A DNA stretch of 64,000 nt from Dryocola clanedunensis (GTDB taxonomy: Bacteria > Pseudomonadota > Gammaproteobacteria > Enterobacterales > Enterobacteriaceae). Below, piece after piece: positions 34,694 through 44,202 of the stretch. Positions within the stretch are counted from its first letter, which is position 1; every line of letters starts with the position of its first letter. The stretch lies in the NCBI RefSeq assembly GCF_025215155.1, contig NZ_JALHAM010000122.1; one strand, written 5' to 3'. The notes beneath the pieces were generated by a model. The model did no database searches and was not told the origin of the DNA. It saw only the letters and a program-made list of their open reading frames with translations. The translations under genes were made by a program, and so were the position numbers.

Positions 34694-35389
34694 ATGCAAA
34701 AACAAATGGTTCTTCGTCCTGTTGTCATCAGCCTGATGCTGGCGACCAGCGGCTGTGCACTGATCCCTGCGAAACCGCTGGTTGAAGGGGCGACGACCGC
34801 CCAGCCAACGCCGGGTCCTGCACCGATCGTTAACGGCTCGATATTCCAGACCGCGCAGCCGGTGAATTATGGCTATCAACCGCTATTTGAAGACCGCCGC
34901 CCGCGTAACGTAGGCGATACGTTGACCATCCAGCTTCAGGAAAATGTCAGTGCCAGCAAAAGCTCGTCGGCGAATGCCAGCCGGGATGGCAAAACAAGTT
35001 TCGGTCTGGATGTCACACCGCGTTACCTCGAAGGCCTGTTTGGCAACGATCGCGCGTCGGTGGACGGTTCAGGCAGCAATACCTTTAGCGGTAAGGGCGG
35101 CGCCAACGCCAGCAATACCTTTAACGGCACGCTTACCGTCACGGTCGATCAGGTGCTTGCCAACGGCAACCTGCACGTCGTGGGCGAGAAGCAGATTGCG
35201 ATTAACCAGGGAACAGAGTTTATCCGTTTCTCCGGCGTCGTGAACCCACGCACCATCAGCGGCAGCAACAGCGTAGCGTCTACTCAGGTAGCCGACGCCC
35301 GCATTGAATACGTCGGAAACGGCTACATCAATGAGGCGCAGAACATGGGCTGGCTGCAGCGTTTCTTCCTTAACCTGTCACCGATGTAA
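34694..35389 (+). CDS. flgH: Flagellar L-ring lipoprotein FlgH
   Basis: Outer-membrane L-ring subunit. About 231 residues from ATG 34694; the hydrophobic leader ends in the lipobox LATSGC, then the linker GATTAQPTPGPAPIVNGSIF and the conserved DRRPRNVGDTLTIQLQENVSASK core, ending MGWLQRFFLNLSPM. The frame extends back to 34640, two bases after flgG, but only codons from 34685-34694 on suit the family start. Confidence 0.96.
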   Translation: MQKQMVLRPVVISLMLATSGCALIPAKPLVEGATTAQPTPGPAPIVNGSIFQTAQPVNYGYQPLFEDRRPRNVGDTLTIQLQENVSASKSSSANASRDGKTSFGLDVTPRYLEGLFGNDRASVDGSGSNTFSGKGGANASNTFNGTLTVTVDQVLANGNLHVVGEKQIAINQGTEFIRFSGVVNPRTISGSNSVASTQVADARIEYVGNGYINEAQNMGWLQRFFLNLSPM

Positions 35390-35401
35390 GCGGAGAATAC
35401 T

Positions 35402-36496
35402 ATGGTTAAATATTTATTCGGCATGCTGATGCTGGTCACCACGCTGGCACACGCCGAGCGTATTCGTGACCTGACGAGCGTGCAGGGCGTGCGTGAAAAC
35501 TCCCTGATTGGTTACGGCCTGGTGGTAGGGCTTGATGGAACCGGTGACCAGACGACCCAGACGCCGTTTACCACGCAAAGCCTTAATAACATGCTCTCGC
35601 AGATGGGTATCACCGTTCCTGCCGGCACGAATATGCAGCTTAAGAACGTGGCGGCTGTCATGGTCACGGCAAAATACCCTGCTTTCGCCCGCTCAGGGCA
35701 GAACATCGACGTGGTTGTCTCCTCGATGGGTAACGCGAAAAGTCTGCGCGGCGGCACCCTGTTAATGACGCCGATGAAAGGCGTTGATAACCAGGTTTAC
35801 GCACTGGCGCAGGGTAACATTCTGGTGGGGGGGGCAGGTGCTTCCGCTGGCGGCAGCAGCGTCCAGGTGAACCAGCTAAACGGCGGACGCATCACCAACG
35901 GCGCGGTCATTGAACGCGAACTGCCGGGGACGTTTGGCCAGGGAAATGTGATCAATCTGCAGCTTAACGATGACGACTTCACGCTCGCCCAGCAAATTAC
36001 CGACGTCATTAACCGCTCCCAGGGTTATGGCAGCGCGTCCGCGCTGGATGCCCGTACCGTTCAGATTCGTACCCCAACCGGCAAGAGTTCCCAGGTTCGC
36101 CTGCTGGCGGATATCCAGAATCTTGAAGTAAACATCAGGGTGCAGGATGCGAAGGTGATTATCAACTCCCGTACTGGTTCGGTTGTGATGAACCGCGAAG
36201 TGACGCTGGACAGCTGCGCGATTGCCCAGGGCAACCTGTCGGTGACCGTGAACCGCTCAGCCCAGGTCAGCCAGCCGGACACGCCTTTTGGCGGCGGTCA
36301 GACCGTGGTCACCCCGCAAACGCAAATCGATCTGCGTCAGAGCGGTGGGGCGATGCAGCGCGTGAACGCCAGCGCGAACCTCAACAATGTGGTGCGTGCG
36401 CTTAATACCCTTGGTGCCTCGCCGATTGAACTGATGTCAATCATTCAGGCGATGCAAAGTGCAGGCTGCCTGCGTGCAAAAGTGGAAATCATCTGA
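35402..36496 (+). CDS. flgI: Flagellar P-ring protein FlgI
   Basis: Periplasmic P-ring subunit of 364 residues; assembly needs FlgA. Sec signal peptide MVKYLFGMLMLVTTLAHA, mature ERIRDLTSVQGVRENSLIGYGLVVGLDGTGD. C-terminus LNTLGASPIELMSIIQAMQSAGCLRAKVEII. Its stop overlaps the flgJ start codon by one base. Confidence 0.97.
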   Translation: MVKYLFGMLMLVTTLAHAERIRDLTSVQGVRENSLIGYGLVVGLDGTGDQTTQTPFTTQSLNNMLSQMGITVPAGTNMQLKNVAAVMVTAKYPAFARSGQNIDVVVSSMGNAKSLRGGTLLMTPMKGVDNQVYALAQGNILVGGAGASAGGSSVQVNQLNGGRITNGAVIERELPGTFGQGNVINLQLNDDDFTLAQQITDVINRSQGYGSASALDARTVQIRTPTGKSSQVRLLADIQNLEVNIRVQDAKVIINSRTGSVVMNREVTLDSCAIAQGNLSVTVNRSAQVSQPDTPFGGGQTVVTPQTQIDLRQSGGAMQRVNASANLNNVVRALNTLGASPIELMSIIQAMQSAGCLRAKVEII

Positions 36497-37437
36497 TGCT
36501 AAACGACACCCAGTCACTCACCAGTGCCGCGTGGGACGCAAGCTCCTTAAACGAGCTGAAAACGAAAGTTGCACAGGATCCGAAAGGCCATCTGAAGTCG
36601 GTGGCCCGCGAAGTGGAGGGGATGTTCGTGCAGATGATGCTCAAAAGCATGCGTGAGGCGCTGCCGAAGGACGGTATTTTCAGCAGCGACTCCACGCGCA
36701 TGTATACCAGCATGTATGACCAGCAGATTGCCCAGCAGATCAGTGCTAAAGGTCTGGGCTTTGCTGACCTGATGGTCAAACAAATGGGCGAAAATGCCGA
36801 CCCGTCTGAAGAGGCGGGCAAGGTGCCGATGAAGTTTGATGCGCAGACGGTGACCAGCTTCCAGAACCAGACGCTGACGCAGATGGTACGCCAGGCGGTG
36901 CCCAAAGCGCCTTCAAACGAAGAGCCGCTTAGCGGCGACAGCAAAGACTTTCTGGCCCAGCTCTCTCTGCCGGCGCGGCTGGCGAGTGAGCAAAGTGGCA
37001 TTCCTCACCACCTTATTCTGGCGCAGGCGGCGCTGGAGTCAGGATGGGGGCAGCGGCAGATCCTGACCAACAACGGTGAGCCTAGCTTTAATATCTTTGG
37101 CGTCAAAGCAACGAGCGGCTGGAAAGGGAAGGTCACGGAAATCACCACCACCGAGTTTGAAAACGGTGAGGCGAAAAAAGTGAAGGCAAAATTCCGCGTT
37201 TACGGCTCTTACCTCGAGGCGCTGTCCGACTATGTCGGCATGTTAACCCGCAACCCACGTTACGCCGCCGTCACCAATGCGAGCACGCCGGAGCAGGGCG
37301 CACAGGCGCTACAAAACGCAGGCTACGCCACCGATCCGAACTACGCGCGCAAGCTCACCAGCATGATCCAGCAGCTTAAGGGCATGAGCGAGAAAGTCGC
37401 CAAAGCTTATAGCAACGATTTGTCCAAATTGTTCTGA
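36496..37437 (+). CDS. flgJ: Flagellar rod-cap and peptidoglycan hydrolase FlgJ
   Basis: Two-domain protein of 313 residues. The N-terminal domain (VEGMFVQMMLKSMREALPK) caps the growing rod; the C-terminal glucosaminidase domain opens the peptidoglycan, with the catalytic glutamate in LAQAALESGWGQRQI and NIFGVKATSGWKG nearby. Translationally coupled to flgI (ATGA overlap). Confidence 0.97.
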   Translation: MLNDTQSLTSAAWDASSLNELKTKVAQDPKGHLKSVAREVEGMFVQMMLKSMREALPKDGIFSSDSTRMYTSMYDQQIAQQISAKGLGFADLMVKQMGENADPSEEAGKVPMKFDAQTVTSFQNQTLTQMVRQAVPKAPSNEEPLSGDSKDFLAQLSLPARLASEQSGIPHHLILAQAALESGWGQRQILTNNGEPSFNIFGVKATSGWKGKVTEITTTEFENGEAKKVKAKFRVYGSYLEALSDYVGMLTRNPRYAAVTNASTPEQGAQALQNAGYATDPNYARKLTSMIQQLKGMSEKVAKAYSNDLSKLF

Positions 37438-37443
37438 TTCGAC

Positions 37444-37470
37444 TCAAGTCTTGCGGCGTTCTGCCGATAC
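37444..37470 (+). promoter_or_regulatory. Sigma-28 (FliA) promoter of flgKL
   Basis: TCAAGTCT (37444-37451), 11-base spacer, GCCGATAC (37463-37470): one or two mismatches from the TAAAGTTT/GCCGATAA consensus, 42 bases before the flgK ATG. It makes flgKL late (class III) as well as being read through from flgB. Confidence 0.9.
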
Positions 37471-37512
37471 TATTCGACAGGACCCGTGACTATACGTGCT
37501 TAAGGAAAATCC

Positions 37513-39168
37513 ATGTCCAATAGCCTGATTAACAGTGCCATGAGTGGCCTGAGTGCTGCTCAGGCGGCACTGAACACCGTAAGTAATAACATTTCCAACT
37601 ATAACGTAGCGGGATACACCCGTCAGACGACGATCCTTGCGCAAGCCAACAGCACGCTTGGTGCTGGCGGATTTGTCGGGAACGGCGTGTATGTGAGCGG
37701 CGTGCAGCGCGAATATGACTCATTTATTTCCAATCAGCTGCGTGGCGCACAAAACCAGAGCAGCGGATTGACGACCCAGTACCAGCAAATGTCGAAAATT
37801 GATGACATGCTGTCTGGCTCCACCAACACGCTCGCCACCACCATGCAGGACTTCTTCACCAGCCTGCAAACGCTGGTCAGTAACGCGGATGACCCGGCCG
37901 CACGTCAGGCGATGCTGGGCAAAGCCGATGGTCTGGTAAACCAGTTTAAGGTGACCGACCAGTATCTGCGCGACCAGGATAAGCAGGTCAACCTGGCTAT
38001 CACCAGCAGCGTCGACCAGATCAACAACTACGCCAGCCAGATTGCCAACCTGAATGACCAAATCTCCCGCCTGAAAGGTGTGGGCGCAGGCGCCTCGCCT
38101 AATGACCTGCTGGACCAGCGCGACCAGCTGGTCAGCCAGCTTAACCAGATTGTTGGGGTTGAAGTTAACGTCCAGGATGGCGGCAGCTACAACGTTTCTA
38201 TCGGCAACGGTATCAACCTCGTTCAGGGCACTTCTTCTCATCAGCTGGCTGCCGTTCCCTCCAGCGCGGATCCAACGCGGACTACCGTGGCGTATGTCGA
38301 CAAAGTTGCCGGCACCACTGAAATCCCTGAAAAACAGCTGACTACAGGTTCGCTTGGCGGCCTGCTGACTTTCCGCTCCCAGGACCTGGACAGCGCACGT
38401 AACCGCCTGGGTCAGATGGCTCTGGCCTTTGGCTCGGCGCTGAACGAACAGCACGAACAGGGTTACGATGCGAACGGCGATCCGGGCACGGCACTTTTTG
38501 ATATCGGTGGCCCGACCGTAGTAGGTAACCGCAAGAACACCTCTGAGGCTGAGCTTGTGGCAAACGTGGCTGACAGCACTAAAGTGCAGGCCAGCGACTA
38601 TAAAGTTGTCTTTGATGGGACGGACTGGCAGGTCACTCGCCTGTCTGACAACGCCAAAATCGATCCGGGTATGGCTGATGACGGAAGCGGTAACAAGACC
38701 CTGAACTTTGATGGTCTGAAAATTGATGTCTCCGGTACGCCTGAAAAGAACGATAGCTTCACCGTGAAGCCGGTTGCTAACGTCATTGTGAATATGGATG
38801 TTGCCATCGACGACGAAAGCAAGCTGGCGCTGGCAAGCGACCCTGACGCGGGCGAAAGCGATAACCGTAACGCTCAGGCAATGCTCGATCTGCAGGGTGC
38901 AAATGAAGTGGGCGGCAATAAAACGTTCAACGATGCATACGCAAGCCTGGTTAGCGACATTGGTAACAAAACGGCGACCCTTGAAGTCACCAGCACGACC
39001 CAGAGCAATGTGGTGACTCAGCTGAGCAATCAGCAGCAGTCCATCTCCGGCGTTAACCTGGATGAAGAGTACGGCAACCTGCAACGTTACCAGCAATACT
39101 ACCTGGCGAACTCCCAGGTTTTACAGACTGCATCAACGCTGTTTGATGCCCTACTGTCTATTCGCTAA
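37513..39168 (+). CDS. flgK: Hook-filament junction protein FlgK (HAP1)
   Basis: First junction protein between hook and filament. 551 residues: N-terminal SLINSAMSGLSAAQAALNTVSNNISNYNVAGYTRQT, a variable surface-exposed middle (about 330-450), C-terminal GVNLDEEYGNLQRYQQYYLANSQVLQTASTLFDALLSIR. Chaperoned by FlgN. Confidence 0.97.
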   Translation: MSNSLINSAMSGLSAAQAALNTVSNNISNYNVAGYTRQTTILAQANSTLGAGGFVGNGVYVSGVQREYDSFISNQLRGAQNQSSGLTTQYQQMSKIDDMLSGSTNTLATTMQDFFTSLQTLVSNADDPAARQAMLGKADGLVNQFKVTDQYLRDQDKQVNLAITSSVDQINNYASQIANLNDQISRLKGVGAGASPNDLLDQRDQLVSQLNQIVGVEVNVQDGGSYNVSIGNGINLVQGTSSHQLAAVPSSADPTRTTVAYVDKVAGTTEIPEKQLTTGSLGGLLTFRSQDLDSARNRLGQMALAFGSALNEQHEQGYDANGDPGTALFDIGGPTVVGNRKNTSEAELVANVADSTKVQASDYKVVFDGTDWQVTRLSDNAKIDPGMADDGSGNKTLNFDGLKIDVSGTPEKNDSFTVKPVANVIVNMDVAIDDESKLALASDPDAGESDNRNAQAMLDLQGANEVGGNKTFNDAYASLVSDIGNKTATLEVTSTTQSNVVTQLSNQQQSISGVNLDEEYGNLQRYQQYYLANSQVLQTASTLFDALLSIR

Positions 39169-39182
39169 CAGGAGCAGCACCT

Positions 39183-40148
39183 ATGCGTATCAGTACTCAA
39201 ATGATGTATGACCAGAACATGCGTGGTGTCAGCAATGCTCAGAGCGAGTGGTTGCGTTACGGCGAGCAGATGTCCACAGGTAAGCGTGTTAACCGTGCGT
39301 CTGACGACCCTATTGCCGCCTCGCAGGCGGTAGTCCTTTCCCAGGCACAGACGCAGAACAGCCAGTATGCCCTTGCGCGTACCTTTGCGACTCAGAAAGT
39401 TTCTCTGGAAGAGAACGTGCTGGATAAGGTGACCAACGGCATCATCAGCGCCCAGGAGAAAATCGTTTACGCCGGAAACGGCACGCTGAGCGATGATGAC
39501 CGTGCTTCTCTTGCCACCGATCTTGAAGGGATCCGTAACCAGCTGCTGAATCTGGCCAACAGCACCGACGGCAACGGCCGCTATATTTTTGCCGGCTACA
39601 AGACAGGAAGCGCGCCTTTCGTGGAAGATGGTACCGGTACTGTGGGCTATGAAGGTGGCGACACCCCGATCACGCAGAGCGTGGACGCGGCACGTAGCAT
39701 GACTATCGGCCACACCGGCAGTGACGTCTTCAATAGCATTACCAGTAATGCGGTAGAAGAGCCAAATGGTGACCCGTCCGAAACCGACCTGTTCAAAATG
39801 CTGGATTCAGCGATTGCCTCATTAAAAACCCCGGTTGGGGATTTGGATGATGATGCGAAGGCAGCACAAACAGCGGTGATTGATAAGTCTAGCCGTGGTC
39901 TTAAGAACTCCCTTAATAACGTGCTGACCGTTCGTGCGGAGCTGGGTACCCAGCTTGACGAACTGAGCAAGCTGGATTCATTAGGCAGCGACCGTGCGCT
40001 GGGTCAGACTACGCAGATGAGCGCGCTCATTGATGTAGACTGGAATGCGACGATCTCATCTTATACGATGCAACAGGCGGCACTTCAGGCCTCTTATAAA
40101 GCGTTTAGCGACATGCAAGGTATGTCATTATTTCAGCTGAATAAATAA
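39183..40148 (+). CDS. flgL: Hook-filament junction protein FlgL (HAP3)
   Basis: Second junction protein, directly below the flagellin filament. 321 residues, flagellin-like: MRISTQMMYDQNMRGVSNAQSEWLRYGEQMSTGKRVNRASDDPIAAS at the N-terminus and DVDWNATISSYTMQQAALQASYKAFSDMQGMSLFQLNK at the C-terminus. Follows flgK by 14 bases; two hairpins follow it. Confidence 0.97.
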   Translation: MRISTQMMYDQNMRGVSNAQSEWLRYGEQMSTGKRVNRASDDPIAASQAVVLSQAQTQNSQYALARTFATQKVSLEENVLDKVTNGIISAQEKIVYAGNGTLSDDDRASLATDLEGIRNQLLNLANSTDGNGRYIFAGYKTGSAPFVEDGTGTVGYEGGDTPITQSVDAARSMTIGHTGSDVFNSITSNAVEEPNGDPSETDLFKMLDSAIASLKTPVGDLDDDAKAAQTAVIDKSSRGLKNSLNNVLTVRAELGTQLDELSKLDSLGSDRALGQTTQMSALIDVDWNATISSYTMQQAALQASYKAFSDMQGMSLFQLNK

Positions 40149-40163
40149 TAACGTGTTGTTTGG

Positions 40164-40189
40164 GCGAGTCTGAAAATGACTCGCTTTCT
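40164..40189 (+). terminator. Weak hairpin after flgL
   Basis: GCGAGTC (40164-40170), 7-base loop, GACTCGC (40178-40184), then TTTCT. First of two tandem stem-loops after flgL. Confidence 0.6.
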
Positions 40190-40191
40190 CT

Positions 40192-40225
40192 GCCCGCTTC
40201 CGCACCCCGGAGCGGGCTTTTTTTT
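40192..40225 (+). terminator. Main intrinsic terminator of the flg operon
   Basis: GCCCGCT plus CCG (40192-40202) pairs with CGG plus AGCGGGC (40208-40217), one bulge, followed by eight T residues. Confidence 0.93.
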
Positions 40226-40264
40226 GTCCTGAACTGTACTGCTTTTCCTTCTGCGTCAGCAATA

Positions 40265-40296
40265 AAAAAGCCGGTCAGTTTCCTGACCGGCTTTTT
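40265..40296. terminator. Bidirectional terminator between flgL and rne
   Basis: GCCGGTCAG, loop TTTC, CTGACCGGC: perfect 9-bp stem flanked by an A-run on the left and a T-run on the right, so it can stop transcription in both directions. On the minus strand it lies 17 bases past the rne stop. Confidence 0.94.
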
Positions 40297-40312
40297 AGTT
40301 TAACGCTTAACG

Positions 40313-43300
40313 TTACTCGGCGCTTTCTGGACGAGTCGCCGGGGCGGTAGCCTGGTGGGTGGCGCTGTGACCACCGGCAGAACCACGACCGCTGAACTCA
40401 TAGTCCGGGCGAACCCAGTCGCTATGACGTACAGGCTCTGGAGCGTACTCCGGTGCCGGTGCGCGAGTCATCGGTGCGGCAGCATGCTTCACCGCGAGCA
40501 CCGTAGCAGGGGCAGCAACAGGCGCTGGCTCAGCAACGGGTGCTGGTTCAACGACAGGCGCTGGCTCAACAACGGGTGCTGGTTCCACTGCCGTCGCAGG
40601 AGCTGCCACAACGGGCTTGCTCTCTTCAACGGTAGCAACCGGTGCTTCCGGGGCCGTTTCTTCAACGACTACCGGCGCTTCTTCGGCAATGTCTGCTGCC
40701 TGATCTGGCTGCGGGGTCATTTCCGCTGCCGGAACAACTTCTTCAATCACCTGTTCAGCAACGACTTCGTCCTGCTGTTCAACGATCTGAGGCTGTTCGG
40801 TTACCGGTGCAGCAATCACTTCTGGATGCGTGGTTTCGACAGTCTGAGTCTCAACTGGTGCTTCCTGAACAACAGGCTCGCTGACGATGGCTTCAACCGG
40901 AGTGGCGACTGGCTGCTCTTGAATGGCGGCGACAGCTGGTGCAGCCTGCTCAACGACATTCTCAACGGCATTCGCCTGTGCAGCATTGCCCTGGTACTCT
41001 TCATGCGTCGCCATTTCTGGACGGGCAATCGGATACTGGATCCAGGCTTTGCCGGAAGCCAGTTCCGGAGATGCACAGGCAACGGCTAGCGGCATCGGTG
41101 ACTGAGTAGGGTAACGCTCGTCACGATAACGACGACGACGCTGGCCGCTTACACGCAGATGACGCGGAGAGCGACGTGAGCGACGTGGCATGCCGTTCGC
41201 ATCGTTGCGGCTGTCTGAATTGTCATCCTGTTCTGCTGCCGGGGTTTCAACAACCGCAGGCAGTGGAATGGTCGCAACTTCAGTGTGCGGCGCAACGGCT
41301 GCTGGCGCAGCGGTTTCTTCCTGAGCGGCAAGCGCAGCAGCATTTGCCTGAGCGTTAGCGATATCTTCAGCAGATTCGAAACGCACTTTCTGGCTCAGCT
41401 GACGCGGCTTGCGGCGCGGCATGGTCTGAACGCGTTCTTCCTGCTCGGACTCAACCTCAACCACATCGTCACGCTGCAGGGCTTTCACTTCCTGCTGCGC
41501 CTGACGCTTGTCGTCGCTGCGACGGCGGTTGCGATCGCGACGTGGCTGCTGCTCGTCACGGGACTTCGGCTTTTCAGCTTCTTCGGTAGCAACGTTCTGG
41601 CGAACTTCACGCACTTCAGCATTCTGCTGCTGGCCCTGACGACGATTGCGACGGTTCTCGTCACGATTTTCGCGTGGCTCACGCGGCTCGCGCTGTTCGC
41701 GAGGTTCACGGTTGTCGCGATTTTCACCACGGTTGTCACGGTCGCGGTTGTTGCGATCGCCACGGTCACGGCGGTTATTCTGACGACGATTGTTACGACG
41801 TTCCTGGCCCTGGCCCTGACGCTGGGTTTCGGTTTCAGCCGGTTTCACGACCTCCGCTTCTTTGCTCTCAGCAGCAGGTTCGCCTGCAAAGATGGTTTTC
41901 AGCGCGCCAAAGAAGCGACTAAGCAGACCAGGCTGCGCAGGTTCATTAGACTGAACTGCAGCAGCAGGTTTCACGGCGGCAGCAGGCGCAGCAGCCGGAG
42001 CGGCCTCTTGAGGCGCTGGCGGCACATCTGGCATAGCGAAGGTCGCTAATGCAGGCTGCTCAGGGCGTTTACGCTCGGCATACTCTTCATCAGAAGGCAT
42101 CGCCATCTCTTCTTCATGCAGCTTCGGCAGCATGTAGCTGAGAGTTTTGGTCTCTTCGCCTTTGCGTACGCGCAGCACGGAGTAGTGTGGGGTTTCCATC
42201 TGATCGTTTGGCACGATGATGGCTTTCACGCCGCCCTGACGGGTTTCGATGGCGCTGACTGCATCACGCTTTTCGTTCAGCAGGTAGGAGGCAATCGGCA
42301 CCGGAACAATGGCGTGCACTTCCTGGGTGTTCTCTTTCAGCGCTTCTTCTTCAATCAGACGCAGAATAGAAAGTGCCATGGATTCGTTGTCACGCACGGT
42401 GCCGGTTCCGCTACAGCGCGGGCACACGTGGTGGCTGGACTCGCCCAGAGAAGGGGAGAGACGCTGACGGGACATTTCCAGCAGGCCGAAACGGGAGATA
42501 TGGCTTATCTGGATACGGGCACGATCCTGGCGCACGGCTTCACGCAGACGGTTTTCAACCGCGCGCTGGTGGCGTACCGGGGTCATATCGATGAAGTCGA
42601 TAACAATCAGACCGCCCAGGTCGCGCAGGCGGAGCTGGCGGGCGATTTCATCGGCGGCTTCAAGGTTGGTATTAAACGCTGTCTCTTCGATATCGCCACC
42701 GCGGGTTGCGCGAGCGGAGTTGATATCAATGGCGGTCAATGCTTCGGTGGTATCGATAACAATGGAACCGCCGGATGGCAGACGGACTTCACGCTGGAAA
42801 GCGGATTCAATCTGCGACTCAATCTGGTAATGGCTGAACAGCGGGATTTCACCGGTGTAGAGCTTAATTTTACTGCTGAAGTCTGGACGGCCCAGCGCGC
42901 CAATATGCTGACGAGCCAGCTCCAGCACCTTCGGGTTATCGATAAGGATTTCGCCGATGTCCTGACGCAGATAATCACGGAAAGCGCGAACGATAACGTT
43001 GCTTTCCTGGTGGATCAGGAACGGAGCAGGGCGGTTTTCCGCCGCTTTCTGGATAGCTTCCCAGTGCTTCAGACGGAAGCTTAAATCCCATTGCAGCGCT
43101 TCAGCGGATTTACCCACGCCGGCAGTGCGTACAATCAGACCCATGCCGTCAGGCAGTTCCAGAGAGGAGAGGGCTTCTTTCAGTTCCGTGCGGTCATCAC
43201 CTTCGATGCGACGAGAGATACCGCCGGCACGTGGGTTGTTAGGCATCAGAACCAGATAACTCCCGGCAAGGCTGATAAAGGTGGTCAAGGCAGCGCCTTT

Positions 43301-43633
43301 GTTACCACGTTCTTCTTTATCAATCTGCACAATCACTTCCTGACCTTCACGCAGCACATCTTTGATGTTCGGACGGCCATGAGAAGAATAGTTAGACGGG
43401 AAGTACTCGCGGGCGATCTCTTTAAGAGGCAGGAAACCATGACGTTCAGCGCCGTAATCTACAAATGCCGCTTCAAGACTTGGTTCAATACGGGTGATTT
43501 TTCCTTTATAGATGTTGGCTTTTTTCTGTTCGTGTCCTGGGCTTTCAATATCCAGGTCGTACAGGCGTTGCCCATCTACAAGGGCGACACGCAACTCTTC
43601 TTGCTGAGTCGCGTTTATTAGCATTCTTTTCAT
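40313..43633 (-). CDS. rne: Ribonuclease E
   Basis: Essential endoribonuclease and scaffold of the RNA degradosome. 1106 residues (E. coli 1061). Catalytic half 1-530: S1 domain (YKGKITRIEPSLEAAFVDYG), 5'-sensor and DNase-I-like domain with metal-binding aspartates in AIDINSAR and VIDFIDM, then the Zn-link CPRCSGTG that joins dimers. The C-terminal half is disordered: Arg-rich RNA-binding stretches, then an Ala/Pro/Val/Glu-rich tract with repeated VVEPAP units, and a C-terminal microdomain (RHSDWVRPDYEFSGRGSAGG) like the PNPase-binding end of E. coli RNase E. Extra length lies in the disordered part. Confidence 0.96.
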   Translation of the reverse strand: MKRMLINATQQEELRVALVDGQRLYDLDIESPGHEQKKANIYKGKITRIEPSLEAAFVDYGAERHGFLPLKEIAREYFPSNYSSHGRPNIKDVLREGQEVIVQIDKEERGNKGAALTTFISLAGSYLVLMPNNPRAGGISRRIEGDDRTELKEALSSLELPDGMGLIVRTAGVGKSAEALQWDLSFRLKHWEAIQKAAENRPAPFLIHQESNVIVRAFRDYLRQDIGEILIDNPKVLELARQHIGALGRPDFSSKIKLYTGEIPLFSHYQIESQIESAFQREVRLPSGGSIVIDTTEALTAIDINSARATRGGDIEETAFNTNLEAADEIARQLRLRDLGGLIVIDFIDMTPVRHQRAVENRLREAVRQDRARIQISHISRFGLLEMSRQRLSPSLGESSHHVCPRCSGTGTVRDNESMALSILRLIEEEALKENTQEVHAIVPVPIASYLLNEKRDAVSAIETRQGGVKAIIVPNDQMETPHYSVLRVRKGEETKTLSYMLPKLHEEEMAMPSDEEYAERKRPEQPALATFAMPDVPPAPQEAAPAAAPAAAVKPAAAVQSNEPAQPGLLSRFFGALKTIFAGEPAAESKEAEVVKPAETETQRQGQGQERRNNRRQNNRRDRGDRNNRDRDNRGENRDNREPREQREPREPRENRDENRRNRRQGQQQNAEVREVRQNVATEEAEKPKSRDEQQPRRDRNRRRSDDKRQAQQEVKALQRDDVVEVESEQEERVQTMPRRKPRQLSQKVRFESAEDIANAQANAAALAAQEETAAPAAVAPHTEVATIPLPAVVETPAAEQDDNSDSRNDANGMPRRSRRSPRHLRVSGQRRRRYRDERYPTQSPMPLAVACASPELASGKAWIQYPIARPEMATHEEYQGNAAQANAVENVVEQAAPAVAAIQEQPVATPVEAIVSEPVVQEAPVETQTVETTHPEVIAAPVTEQPQIVEQQDEVVAEQVIEEVVPAAEMTPQPDQAADIAEEAPVVVEETAPEAPVATVEESKPVVAAPATAVEPAPVVEPAPVVEPAPVAEPAPVAAPATVLAVKHAAAPMTRAPAPEYAPEPVRHSDWVRPDYEFSGRGSAGGHSATHQATAPATRPESAE

Positions 43634-44202
43634 CGTAACTTACTCATTATTCTTACATTGGTGACAGAGCTACGGGCATGGTGACGCTGACCGGGAATGA
43701 ACCGATGGCCTCGTGACTGATCGCACAGTCGCCAACCTCACGGTTGTCGCTTGCTGAGAGGCGCAAAGTGTCGGTAGCCTATATTTCATACGGAAATACA
43801 GCGCAATTATCGTGGGAATAACCTTAGAATATTTCTTAAGAGTTGATTCCATTTTACCGGTCAGGCTGCAACCCGCAGCCCGCTAACTGCCTGAAAGTAC
43901 AAAACGTCTTACGCCATTGCTGCGTGGATGAACATTCAGGCAAAACTGGTAATTCCGCAAAGTTCTTTGTTTAGACAAGTCTTAACACGGAAAACCGCAA
44001 CATTATTCCATTGCTAAGCTTATTATAGCAAGGTGACTTTTGCCTTTGATGCCTCGTTTCTTACAGTTTTTTAACGCGCTGATTTTCATTCTGTACAGAA
44101 AATGAATAAAAGCAGGTTAAGTTGTGATAAATGAGGCTGAAGTCAGTTAAGCACATAAAAATGAGTGGCGCTATGCGCGTACGCTAATTAGAATCGCCGA
44201 CC
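43634..44202. promoter_or_regulatory. Long rne leader and rne/rluC divergent control region
   Basis: 569 bases without a gene. E. coli rne has a leader of about 360 nt whose stem-loops let RNase E cleave its own mRNA. Here, near the rne start, two adjacent small hairpins are visible: GACTG/CAGTC (43715-43730) and CAACC/GGTTG (43733-43746). The rluC-proximal part (43860-44202) is AT-rich and must contain both promoters; none was assigned with confidence. Confidence 0.7.

Noticed and set aside
37720..39096. 458-codon open frame on the minus strand inside flgK
   Set aside because: Antisense to a certain gene; composition gives a long frame because of codon bias, with no recognisable domain.
40500..40600. 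GC-rich tandem repeats as a possible minisatellite
   Set aside because: These encode the VVEPAP units of RNase E in frame; treated as protein repeat, not a separate element.
41285..43084. Plus-strand open frames opposite rne (254 and 322 codons)
   Set aside because: Shadows of the repetitive rne C-terminal half and catalytic domain; low-complexity hydrophobic translation without family signals.
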